Below, piece after piece: positions 23,208 through 30,778 of a stretch of 34,680 bases of DNA. Source of the stretch: a virus. Both the position numbers and the translations under genes were made by a program. Positions within the stretch are counted from its first letter, which is position 1, and each line of letters starts with the position of its first letter. Where the stretch lies: positions 1-34,680 of the IMG/VR virus record IMGVR_UViG_3300008107_000427; one strand, 5' to 3'. The notes beneath the pieces are model-generated. The model did no database searches and was not told the origin of the DNA. It worked only from the letters and a program-made list of their open reading frames with translations.

Positions 23208-24257
23208 TCAGAGGGCCAGCTGGTCGAGATCGGTTGAGAAGCCGGCGGCGTAGACGGAGTCGCGACGACCGCGCAGCGGGCGGTCGTAGGCACTGGAGGC
23301 CCAACCGGTTCCGCTAGGCGTCGAGCGCATTCCAGTTGCACGTTGGTAGGCGCGGCGGGCGTTGCGGCTGACACCAGCGGCACCACCGGCGCGCTTGAAG
23401 CCGGCGTATGCACCAATGGCAGCTTCCTGGCCTACGCCGATGGCAGCCTGGCGGCCGGCACTCTTCAGGAACTCCTTCGAGAGTTCTTTTTTGCCCATAC
23501 GACCGGCCTTACTTGCAGCCGCCACCTGAGTCGCGGCGGCGCCGAGCTGCATGTTGCGGTAGCCGCGGCTGACTTCCCCGAGGTTGCCACGCATGGCGCC
23601 TTCAGAAAGCTGCATCAAGCCGGCACCGAGGGCGAACCCGCCGCCGACACGGGCGGCGAGCTCACCGGCGACCTTGATCTTGTTACCAACTCCTTTGGTG
23701 GAACCCCGGGCTCTGTTGAATTGAACAGCTGCAGTAGGATTGTTCATCAAATTTCTGAACTCCTTCTTTGCTTCTGCTTTCGGATCGACCTTCTGAGCGG
23801 CTCCCTTTGTGCACTTCTCGCCCTCGGAGATGGAACCGTTGCCACACTTGAGGTCGGCGCGGACAGAGGAAGGAGTGAGGTTCATAGCTGTATCGAGACG
23901 GGCTCGGATGTAGGCGCGGTTGCGGCCTTGGATGCCGAGGTCGCAAGCGGCGAGGTACTCCTGAGGGGTCAACGCGTCGTTGCGATCCATCTTCTTGCCG
24001 TAGCCACCGCAGTTGCCGTCGCAGGAGGCTTTGCCTTTGCGCACTCCGCAGCTGCAGCCTTCACCATCCATGGGGGCTTTGGTGTTCTTGGCACCTTTGG
24101 CGCTGCGCTTGCGATTGGTCTTACCTGCGGGCATGTCGTCGGGCTCGGCACCTTCGCGGAGCTCTTCTTGCTCGGTTTCAGCCATCTCGTGCTTCTTGCC
24201 CTCGCCCGGCTCCATTTCTATGGACTTGGACTTCTGGGACATGCTGGGCTTGGCCAT
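23208..24257 (-). CDS. Head-region Cys-motif protein, 349 aa
   Basis: Domains in order: an acidic/basic N-terminus (1-60); a Cys cluster CSCGVRKGKASCDGNCGG (C68, C70, C79, C83); LTPQEYLAACDLGIQGRNRA then YIRARLDTAMNLTP (about 96-129); and a copy of C-G-x3-I-x5-C (KCGNGSISEGEKCTKG, C138 and C149). A Gly/Ala-rich amphipathic or membrane-like region follows (VGGGFALGAGLMQLSEGAM, about 200-225) with AMRGNLGEVSRGYRN, closely echoed in the 937-residue protein. The end is Arg/Ala-rich with RRAYQR and SVYAAGFSTDLDQLAL. It is one of three neighbouring proteins with the same motif. It is probably a virion component; function unknown. Confidence 0.65.
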   Translation of the reverse strand: MAKPSMSQKSKSIEMEPGEGKKHEMAETEQEELREGAEPDDMPAGKTNRKRSAKGAKNTKAPMDGEGCSCGVRKGKASCDGNCGGYGKKMDRNDALTPQEYLAACDLGIQGRNRAYIRARLDTAMNLTPSSVRADLKCGNGSISEGEKCTKGAAQKVDPKAEAKKEFRNLMNNPTAAVQFNRARGSTKGVGNKIKVAGELAARVGGGFALGAGLMQLSEGAMRGNLGEVSRGYRNMQLGAAATQVAAASKAGRMGKKELSKEFLKSAGRQAAIGVGQEAAIGAYAGFKRAGGAAGVSRNARRAYQRATGMRSTPSGTGWASSAYDRPLRGRRDSVYAAGFSTDLDQLAL

Positions 24258-24345
24258 AGCAAGGGTGGCCGAGATGGCGTAGTCGGATAGGCCAGATTAC
24301 CGCTGATGGAGCTTTCTTACGGTGACGGGTAGTGGAGTACCTCCC

Positions 24346-24525
24346 GTGGACATCGGAAAGTTCCTAGGACATGAAGCTGAGCAAGCTGCTGGCCCTATTA
24401 CACAGCGTGTTGACACAGTAATTAAGCGTCTTGATGAGATTCAGGCTCAGCTTGATGAGCTGAATCGTCGTTTGGATGCCTTGGGTCCGCTGTCCCGCTT
24501 TCTGGGACGCTTCACCCGGCGCTGA
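24346..24525 (+). CDS. Small coiled-coil protein on the opposite strand, 59 aa
   Basis: GTG 24346 has GGAG eight bases upstream; an earlier GTG (24322) lacks one. The product has a regular heptad coiled coil (RVDTVIKRLDEIQAQLDEL, then NRRLDALG) and a basic end (FLGRFTRR). Codons are richer in T and A than the neighbours. It lies on the plus strand in the gap before the 349-residue gene, and its last 14 bases overlap the 3' end of the Mu gpF-like gene. This is a moron-like position. The function could be dimerisation or DNA binding; no family is recognised. Confidence 0.6.
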   Translation: MDIGKFLGHEAEQAAGPITQRVDTVIKRLDEIQAQLDELNRRLDALGPLSRFLGRFTRR

Positions 24526-25396
24526 GGGGGACGGGGGCGAGCTGCTCGAAGACGGCAGCGCGGTTGAGGCTTGCGAGCTCGGTGGTGCCGGTGCGCTGGA
24601 GGGCGGCTGCCACCTCTTGCTTATGCAGATCGCGCATAGCTGCGTAATCGGGGTCCATCTGGGCGATCTCAGGGTCCCAGGGGGCGACGTAGCAGCGGCA
24701 TCGAGGGTGGAGTGGCACCTTGATTTCGCTGCGTCTGTAGAGCTCCCCGGCCCGCGGGGCGCAGATGGGGCAAGCTCGGTCATCAGCAGTCGCGTAGTAC
24801 ATGACGACGTCGATGCCCTGGGCTGCGTAGTACGTGTTGGACGCGCTGTTGTAGGCCCGTAAGGACTCCGTGCGCACGATCACGTCGGCACGGGACTTCA
24901 CCACACCTAGGCGGAGTCGCATGTCCTGCACCATGGCGTCGGTGGGACGGCCTTCGGCGATCCCTTGGGCGACAGTGGCTGCAGCGGTCTCGGCAAACTT
25001 CTCGCCGTGACGGCGCAGATAGCCCTTGGCTTGACTTGCAGCCGCCACCGTGGCCTCCAAGGGAATGGAGACATCGATGCGCGGCGTGTCTGGGCGCATC
25101 TGGGTGGTCAACTTCTGGCTGACGACCAAGCCGAGACCAGAGGCGTCACGCACGAGATTCCGGAATAACCGGTCGTATGCGTCCACCTTGTCGGGCCGAA
25201 TAGCTGGGATCAGTTGCCGGAACTCCTGCAGCAAGGCGAGGTTGCGCTGGGTCGGATCGGAGTAGCCGGCCTTCATGTGGATCCGGGTCCGACGGACCAG
25301 GCGGTTGAAGGCCTGGTCGAGGACACGGTTCAGCAGACGCAGGGTGCCGTCCTCGGTGGTGCGGAGGGTGCGGTTGTACTGCTCAACTACGTCCAC
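24512..25396 (-). CDS. Mu gpF-like minor head morphogenesis protein, 294 aa
   Basis: The C-terminal half carries the family signature: VIVRTESLRAYNSASNTYYA, then DRACPICAPRAGELY (C-x2-C) and LHPRCRCYVAPWD (H-P-x-C-R-C), which together form a zinc site. The N-terminal 150 residues are helical. Proteins of this family (Mu gpF, SPP1 gp7) bind the portal and are ejected or support DNA delivery. It starts at GTG 25396 with GGAG nearby and overlaps the upstream gene by 14 bases. Gene order (portal, large protein, this) is standard apart from the inserted 937-residue gene. Confidence 0.9.
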   Translation of the reverse strand: MDVVEQYNRTLRTTEDGTLRLLNRVLDQAFNRLVRRTRIHMKAGYSDPTQRNLALLQEFRQLIPAIRPDKVDAYDRLFRNLVRDASGLGLVVSQKLTTQMRPDTPRIDVSIPLEATVAAASQAKGYLRRHGEKFAETAAATVAQGIAEGRPTDAMVQDMRLRLGVVKSRADVIVRTESLRAYNSASNTYYAAQGIDVVMYYATADDRACPICAPRAGELYRRSEIKVPLHPRCRCYVAPWDPEIAQMDPDYAAMRDLHKQEVAAALQRTGTTELASLNRAAVFEQLAPVPLSAG

Positions 25397-28196
25397 GTTC
25401 CATCTCCACCAGGGAGCGCTGGATGAGGAGGTAGTCCGTCATGGCTTGTGCCCGCACCGCGGGGCCGTAGGTCTTAATGCGGGACCAAAGCTCGTCAGGG
25501 CTGATCAAGCCACCGCCGGCACGCTCCGCATCAAGACGGGAACCCTCGAAGTACTGGGAGTATTGCTTGGCGAGGTCTTTGCCTACCGGAGAGCTGAACT
25601 CGCGTTGGCCTTGAAGGAAGGTGACGAACTCGGTTGCGGTGTAGCTACGGCCTTGAGCGCGACCTTGATAGATGGCTTCGCGCCCTTCTCGACGTTGTCC
25701 ACGGGAGACGCCGAGGTCAACTACGGCGCGTGTGGCGCGACGGAAACGCTGGAGCTGTTCGGACTCGGGGACGCCGTAAGCAATGCCGTTAGCTAGGGCT
25801 TCACAGTTGTCCCGGGTCAGAGAGAACCTGTAGTCAGTACCGGCGATGCGGATCGCGCGTTTTACAACTTCTTCGTTAGTGAAGGGAGCACCCGTCCTGG
25901 CTTTGAACTTGGGATCAGGAGCCTTGATCAAAGGTGTCATCAGGGCCTGTGAGGTTTTCAACCCAGGCTTAGTGGCGCCGATCTCGGTAACGTCTGTCCA
26001 GCTGAAGCGGGACTTGTTCGTGTTGGCGATGACGGCCCGAACTATGCCGTCTTTACCTTCTCCCAGATAGATGCCGAAGTGCGCAGCTGGGTCTCTTTCA
26101 TTGCGGAAATAGACCACGTCGCCCGGTTTGAGGCCGGATTTCTTGGTGTAGTAGTAGCCCATGGCTTCGCTGGCACTTTTGGTGCTGGCTTCTTGCTTCA
26201 TGGATTTGACGAGGTCTTTGATGCCCGGGCTCGGAGTGAGTGGGGACTTCGTCGGATCGCTCAGGGTCTTGAGGTTGTAAGCAACGGTGCCAGCAACAGC
26301 CAGGGCGACTGCGCCTCCGGCGACAGCAGCGACGGTTGCGGCCTTGCGCTTCTGGTCGTTCTCGGAAGTTGCAGCACCTCGTCCCTTCTGGCACTCATGC
26401 GCCTTGGGGATGTGGGAGGCGCCACAGGGCTTTCCCAAGTGGCTGCTCTCCTTGAAGTCGGCGCGGGCTGCGAGGTAGGTGGCAGTGCGGACGAGCTCGG
26501 GGGAGAAGTCGTCCTCATCGCCGCGGCGGCGTTTGACTTCGCGGCGTGCGGCTTGGAGCGTCATGCCCGGGTTTTCGCGCATCAGGGCGTAGACCGCTTC
26601 ACCCTCGCTCATGGGGCGAGTTCGCGCGGTTACGGCTGTTTTTGCTGGTACGGCCCTCGTAAAGCCCTCCCGTTCAAGGATTTGGAACGCTTCCCCCTTG
26701 TTGACTGTGCGTCCTTCCAACTCGGAGGCTGCCGCTACAGCGAGGCGGTCGGTAACGGCGTACATCCGGCGGGGACCCGTGCCGGTTACCTCGGAGTGGT
26801 AGTCCCGCAGGACAAGCTCGGCATGCGCTGGGCCTTGGACTCGTTGGCCAGGACGTGTCAGTCCCAGTAGGTACTGAGAGCGGGCCATGGTCCCGTTGAG
26901 CATTGTCTCTTCTGCCCCCGTCTCACGCAGAGCCTTTGTCATGCGGGCGCTTTGCGTCACATTGGAAATGACGGATCCCTGGGATTTGTAAAACTCATCG
27001 AAACCTTTGTAGGTAGCCCGATAAAGAGCATCCGTGCGCCCTTTAGGGCTGAGGCTCAGGGTGTCCTCAAGGTGTTTCGTCAGTACGCCGCGAACAGCTA
27101 GAGAGCCCTGTCCCTTTGGCAAGGTGGAATTGACAACGCCTTGAATGAAGGCACGTTGGTCCTTCTCGGCTATGACGCGGCCATTGCGTGTATTCGTAAT
27201 CGCAAAGCCTTGCTGCTGGGCAAGATCAAGAAGAGAGCTCTTGTAATCAGTGAGTTGGCGCTGAACCGCATCCTTGATGGACTTTGAAGTTAGCGTGTCA
27301 TCTCCCTGAAGTTTGAATTGCCGCGCCAGGAATTCATCGGTCGCAGGGCGTGCGAAGACGTTGCCCTCCTCTTTAACGCCAAGACCAACACCACTCTCGT
27401 GCTTAGTTGTGTTGAAAAAGACTTGTTGGTGTTCCTTATTCCAGGCGTCAAAACTGGATGTGGCACCGCGATGGCTATCGTTGACAGCCTGCAGAGCTAC
27501 GACAAGCTTTGACCTAGCGTCGGTGTCTGCCTGGGCGGGCGTAGTCCGCGTTAGTTGGCCTGTCAGTACAGATTCGACAGGGTTGGCCTGCCTTTGGAGT
27601 TGGGCTTCAATGCCGGATTGGACTTGAGCTCGCACGCGGGCTCGATTCGCTCCGATGATCGGAGTCGCATCAAGTACACGACTCAGGCCGAGCCGGACCG
27701 AGTTGTTGATGTTGGCGCCTACACCTTCTCGGTAGCCAAAGGTGTTGCTCTTCATCAGGATCGAGTGGATCCCGAGGCCGCCGGTAACGACGGCTAGGCC
27801 AATGCCGATGGTACGGGTGCGATCTTCGAGTTTCTTCTGGAGCTCTTTCTTCTGCTGTAGGTTGCCAGGGGCGGCTTTGACGGTGCCGCGGATGATGGCG
27901 CGTTTGCCGCCCTCGACCTCGGAGAAATTGCCCCGGACGATGCCACGTGCGATACGGGAGGCGCCGCGCTGGATGTTCGCGAGGCCCCCGAGGGGGTCGG
28001 TTTGGGTAGCGCGGAGGTGGGGGTCAGTGCCCTGACCCTTAAGGCGGCAGTCCCAGCTCGGGGGAATGCAGCGGTTGCCGCAGCGGACGTTGGGCGGGTT
28101 GCACTGGACGTTGCGCGTGGTCTTGCGCGCGTCGAGTCGGGCTTTGGCGGCCAGATAGGCCGCAGTCCTAAAGCCCTCGGGAGTGGTGTTGTTCAT
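25383..28196 (-). CDS. Large virion protein with two Cys motifs and an LRAT-like domain, 937 aa
   Basis: It starts one base into the portal stop (TGATG). Residues 5-54 hold TPEGFRTAAYLAAKARLDAR and CGNRCIPPSWDCRLKG (C39, C50). Next come RGNFSEVEGGKRAIIRG and a hydrophobic helix (IGIGLAVVTGGLGIHSILM, about 100). A long helical middle follows. A second copy, SPELVRTATYLAARADFKES and KPCGASHIPKAHECQKG (C591, C602), is followed by a membrane-like segment (AVAGGAVALAVAGTVAY). Residues about 690-805 resemble an LRAT domain: GLKPGDVVYF, HFGIYLGEG (H706) and RDNCEALANGIAYG (C798). These would be the catalytic His and Cys of an acyltransferase or lipid hydrolase. The second LRAT His is not visible. 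The last 130 residues are basic and helical. It could be an injected, membrane-active protein. Confidence 0.75.
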   Translation of the reverse strand: MNNTTPEGFRTAAYLAAKARLDARKTTRNVQCNPPNVRCGNRCIPPSWDCRLKGQGTDPHLRATQTDPLGGLANIQRGASRIARGIVRGNFSEVEGGKRAIIRGTVKAAPGNLQQKKELQKKLEDRTRTIGIGLAVVTGGLGIHSILMKSNTFGYREGVGANINNSVRLGLSRVLDATPIIGANRARVRAQVQSGIEAQLQRQANPVESVLTGQLTRTTPAQADTDARSKLVVALQAVNDSHRGATSSFDAWNKEHQQVFFNTTKHESGVGLGVKEEGNVFARPATDEFLARQFKLQGDDTLTSKSIKDAVQRQLTDYKSSLLDLAQQQGFAITNTRNGRVIAEKDQRAFIQGVVNSTLPKGQGSLAVRGVLTKHLEDTLSLSPKGRTDALYRATYKGFDEFYKSQGSVISNVTQSARMTKALRETGAEETMLNGTMARSQYLLGLTRPGQRVQGPAHAELVLRDYHSEVTGTGPRRMYAVTDRLAVAAASELEGRTVNKGEAFQILEREGFTRAVPAKTAVTARTRPMSEGEAVYALMRENPGMTLQAARREVKRRRGDEDDFSPELVRTATYLAARADFKESSHLGKPCGASHIPKAHECQKGRGAATSENDQKRKAATVAAVAGGAVALAVAGTVAYNLKTLSDPTKSPLTPSPGIKDLVKSMKQEASTKSASEAMGYYYTKKSGLKPGDVVYFRNERDPAAHFGIYLGEGKDGIVRAVIANTNKSRFSWTDVTEIGATKPGLKTSQALMTPLIKAPDPKFKARTGAPFTNEEVVKRAIRIAGTDYRFSLTRDNCEALANGIAYGVPESEQLQRFRRATRAVVDLGVSRGQRREGREAIYQGRAQGRSYTATEFVTFLQGQREFSSPVGKDLAKQYSQYFEGSRLDAERAGGGLISPDELWSRIKTYGPAVRAQAMTDYLLIQRSLVEMERGRS

Positions 28197-30028
28197 CAGT
28201 ACGTCTCCCAGGCGGCTCGGAGTGCTTCGACTTCGCCCTCGGGTACAGGGGAGAGCCCTGCCACAGTCTGCCGAGGGAATAAAGCGTTGATGCCGCTCTT
28301 CGCTGCGCGCAAGGAGGCGAAGCCCGTGGCATAAGGCCCGTCAATCAAGGCGCCGTCGACGACAAAGCGCGCTCGGTAGAGCTTGTAGGCCTTGGTGCGG
28401 TTGGGACCGAAGACCATCAGGGATGCGCCCTCGGTGGCATCGGTGCGTTGTCCATCTGGGCCTACCAGATAGCCGGCTTTGATGCCGCTGAGCTCGTGCG
28501 AAACAGCGATCCGCAGGCCGTGGGCCTCGTAGTGATCGAACAGGGAGGCGTCGCCACGGCCAGGCGGGAGGATTGCAGTTTCTTCCTCATCGTCTTCCTC
28601 TTCTTCCGCCGGAGGCAGACCGGGCTGCGGTGCCGTTATCGCAGACAGTTGAGCCTCGTAGCCCGCCATCTGCGATTGGAAGGAAGCGTCGGTCTGGGCT
28701 ACCAACTGCTCTGTGACCGCCTCGTTGAGGGTGGTGTCGATGCTGTACTCGGTACCGCCGAAGCGGGCTTCGCGCACCTCGAGGGGGTTCAGGACACCCA
28801 GGTTGATGTACTGCGCATCTACCTGAGCCATCTGCAGGCGGAGACCTGCTTTCTCTTCGTCGGTCTGGGTGAAGACACTCGGGAAGCGCACACTCCAGGA
28901 TTCCGGAACACGCCCTCGGGTCGGGCCTTCGCGGCTGGCCAGGATGTAGGTGAAGACCTCGGTCAGAGGGGTTCGGCAGTACACCTCCTGCCACTGCTCG
29001 ACCAACGAAGCCCAGACACGTTCCTCGAAGCGGCCTTCCTTACCAAGACCACCAGGGGAGTCGCCCATCAGGATGGATGCAGGCCAACCCGTGGCTGCTT
29101 GGAGATCCTTGATGAAGGGCTCGGTGGCGCTCGCCATGTTGGACAGTGCGCGGTTGAGGAACTGAAGGTCTTCCTCCTGGTCGACGACCATGCCGCCGTA
29201 GACGGAGCGGCTGAGGTTGTTGGCCTCCAGGCGCTTACGCAGATCCGTCTCGTTTCCGGAAGCAATCCGCTGGAACAGGCCGGGGATCTTGTGGACAAAC
29301 AGGTCCGAGTCCGTGGTCATGGTCTCGAGACCCGACATCGTGGACTCGTAGCGCTTGTAGGCCTCCCAGATCAGCTGGAGAACCGACTGGCCCCAGCCGG
29401 TGTTGCGGACACGGACGTTCCAGGGCAGATACAAGCCGTCGAAGCGCGCGACCCGGGTGTTGTGGATGCGGACGTTGGTGTACGAGCCTGTCTGGTCGGG
29501 GGTGATCCTCTGGCTGGTGGTGATCCGGTAGTGCGACGGCTTCGAGTAGTCCGTGATCGAGAAGTCCTCGGGGATCAGCTCGTGCCGGGACAGGGGGACG
29601 AAGCCGCGGACCGCGCGGATGCGCTGAAGATCGACCGGTTCCTCCTCGGGGAGACCGTCGTCGATCAGCAGGACTAGGCCGGCACCGCCGTACAGGCGCT
29701 GCAGTTTGACGACCTCGGAGAGTGCGAAGTGAAACTGTGTGGCCTGGAGGAAGGTCTCAAAGCTGCTGATGGTGTCGTTCGCATCAGGCTCGGTGTCGCT
29801 GCCCAGGACGATGGTGGTGCGGTGGCGCAGGATCTCGTCAGCAATGGCATCGACGTAACGACGAGGCACGCCATGGCTATAGAGGGCCTCGAGCTCCGCT
29901 TCTGAGAGGAAGGCTTTTGCTGCTACAGATGTTGCTGTTGTCTTGTCTCGAGATGACAGGCCCATTCCTGTCAACACGTTGACTAAAGCACCATCATTCC
30001 GGAAGGTATCGGTAGTGTTTTGCGTCAC
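28196..30028 (-). CDS. Portal protein (DUF1073 type) with C-terminal extension, 610 aa
   Basis: The portal forms the dodecameric ring for DNA entry. Recognisable DUF1073 phrases are LVNVLTGMGLSSRDKTTATS, VPRRYVDAIADEILRHRT, RLYGGAGLVLLIDDG, RVARFDGLYLPWNVRVRNTG and ASILMGDSPGGLGKEGRFEE. A strongly acidic linker (PPAEEEEDDEEETAILPP, about 490) is followed by an extra 100-residue C-terminal region (GIKAGYLVGPDGQRTDATEG, FRRQTVAG-like end) not usual for portals. The start is uncertain: GTG 30028 (MTQNTTDTF) is my choice; TTG 30070 is possible; neither has a good ribosome site. Upstream lies a tandem-repeat block. Confidence 0.88.
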   Translation of the reverse strand: MTQNTTDTFRNDGALVNVLTGMGLSSRDKTTATSVAAKAFLSEAELEALYSHGVPRRYVDAIADEILRHRTTIVLGSDTEPDANDTISSFETFLQATQFHFALSEVVKLQRLYGGAGLVLLIDDGLPEEEPVDLQRIRAVRGFVPLSRHELIPEDFSITDYSKPSHYRITTSQRITPDQTGSYTNVRIHNTRVARFDGLYLPWNVRVRNTGWGQSVLQLIWEAYKRYESTMSGLETMTTDSDLFVHKIPGLFQRIASGNETDLRKRLEANNLSRSVYGGMVVDQEEDLQFLNRALSNMASATEPFIKDLQAATGWPASILMGDSPGGLGKEGRFEERVWASLVEQWQEVYCRTPLTEVFTYILASREGPTRGRVPESWSVRFPSVFTQTDEEKAGLRLQMAQVDAQYINLGVLNPLEVREARFGGTEYSIDTTLNEAVTEQLVAQTDASFQSQMAGYEAQLSAITAPQPGLPPAEEEEDDEEETAILPPGRGDASLFDHYEAHGLRIAVSHELSGIKAGYLVGPDGQRTDATEGASLMVFGPNRTKAYKLYRARFVVDGALIDGPYATGFASLRAAKSGINALFPRQTVAGLSPVPEGEVEALRAAWETY

Positions 30029-30114
30029 GACAGCGCAAGACGCGGCGGGATATGCAAAATGTATCGCCAAATTGCAAACTTGCGCATAGGGCGCGAATGC
30101 GAGTTAGCGGTATA

Positions 30115-30198
30115 CAAGTTTAGATACCGGATGCACGAGTTCAGATTCGCGAGGTGTGAGTTTAGATTTCAAGTGCACGAGTTTAGATTTCGAGGTCA
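30115..30198. repeat. Four tandem 21-bp repeats upstream of the portal gene
   Basis: Units begin at 30115, 30136, 30157 and 30178, with an exact 21-bp period. The best-conserved part is [CT][GA]AGTT[TC]AGAT, while the second half of each unit varies. The block is A/T-rich compared with the neighbours and lies between the portal start and the plus-strand HNH gene. A period of 21 bp is two helical turns, so a DNA-binding protein could meet every unit on the same face. Both strands remain open through the block (heptad EFRF--H on plus, SKLV-type on minus), which follows from the 21-bp period and is not taken as coding. Confidence 0.85.
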
Positions 30199-30270
30199 CG
30201 GTTTTCTCTGTTGCAGACTGCGACCGGGACTTTGCTCTGGTCCGTAGGCTGGGAAAGCTGCCACGCCGGC

Positions 30271-30579
30271 ATGTTGGACCATCACATCGATGGCTCCCTC
30301 CTCTGCTCAAAACGGTGCGCCAAGCTGCGATTTCGGCAGGGGATCCTCGACTCCTGGGGGTCCCGTTGTGCCTATTGCGGTAAGCCAGCCGGAACCTTGG
30401 ATCATGTCCGTCCTCGGTGCAAAGGGGGTCACACCGTTGCCCACAACTTGATTGCTGCTTGCGCTGAATGCAATCGAGGTAAGGGGTCAGAGGTTGATTG
30501 GCGAGCTTGGTTCCGGAGTCAGCCCTCGTGGTCACCGGATCGAGAAGCCAGTATCTGGGACTGGCTCAACCCGGCATAG
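30271..30579 (+). CDS. HNH endonuclease (free-standing, homing type), 102 aa
   Basis: The HNH/beta-beta-alpha-metal motif is complete: RCAYCGKPAGTLDHVRPRCK, GGHTVAHNLIAACAECNRGK and then GS. The two CxxC pairs bind Zn; the DH and the later N-L and N are the catalytic parts. The upstream RQGILDSWG is the helix found in cyanophage HNH proteins. ATG 30271 gives 102 residues; a TTG at 30211 would add 20. It is the only plus-strand enzyme gene, and lies between the small-gene block and the portal, a typical place for a free-standing homing nuclease. It cuts DNA and may help packaging or spread itself. Confidence 0.85.
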   Translation: MLDHHIDGSLLCSKRCAKLRFRQGILDSWGSRCAYCGKPAGTLDHVRPRCKGGHTVAHNLIAACAECNRGKGSEVDWRAWFRSQPSWSPDREASIWDWLNPA

Positions 30580-30629
30580 TTGCTAGTCTGTTAGTCCAAT
30601 GATTTCAAGGAATCACTGGGCATTCCGCA

Positions 30630-30683
30630 GTGTGGAGGCTGCGGTGAGGCGTGCAGGCGCGAGAGCCGACGCCACCTCCACAC
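30630..30683. repeat. Inverted repeat in the convergent intergenic gap
   Basis: GTGTGGAGG (30630-30638) and CCTCCACAC (30675-30683) form a perfect 9-bp inverted repeat separated by 36 bases. Inside it GGCGT (30648-30652) and ACGCC (30669-30673) can pair as well. The gap lies between the 3' ends of the HNH gene (plus) and the last small gene (minus), where terminators are expected. There is no T-run on either side, so an intrinsic terminator is not claimed. A structured RNA end or a protein site are possible. Confidence 0.6.
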
Positions 30684-30688
30684 CCCAA

Positions 30689-30778
30689 TCACGGCAGCAG
30701 CTTGGACGCCAGCCACAGCGCCAAGCAGCACGCCACGACGTAGACGACGAGAAGCTCGAACATCAGGGGTACTGTCAT
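30689..30778 (-). CDS. 29-aa single-pass membrane peptide
   Basis: ATG 30778 overlaps the upstream stop as ATGA and the frame ends at 30689. The 29 residues consist of a short polar start (MTVPLMFE), one hydrophobic helix (LLVVYVVACCLALWLA, about 20 residues with the adjoining ones) and a short end SKLLP. A membrane peptide is the only sensible reading. It is the last gene of the small-gene block. The role is unknown; a small holin-like or accessory membrane peptide is possible. It is too short for confident calling, but the coupling supports it. Confidence 0.55.
   Translation of the reverse strand: MTVPLMFELLVVYVVACCLALWLASKLLP

Noticed and set aside
28448-29677. 409-residue plus-strand frame opposite the portal gene
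   Set aside because: It lies wholly antisense to clear DUF1073 portal sequence; composition is that of a shadow frame.
30115-30198. CRISPR array
   Set aside because: Repeats are contiguous 21-bp units with no constant repeat/unique spacer alternation and no cas genes nearby.
30028-30200. A sigma-70-like promoter for the portal operon (TTGCAA - 17 - CATATC near 30083-30055)
   Set aside because: The match is weak and the implied start would fall at or inside the coding region; not strong enough to list as a feature.
30020-30247. Plus-strand frame with repeated EFRF--H heptads, and the minus frame 30104-30535 with SKLV heptads
   Set aside because: Both result from the 21-bp tandem repeat staying open in every multiple-of-three frame; no starts or coding signs outside the repeat.
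30580-30690. tRNA-like gene in the structured gap
   Set aside because: No T-loop (GTTC-A) sequence, anticodon arm or acceptor stem of suitable length on either strand.
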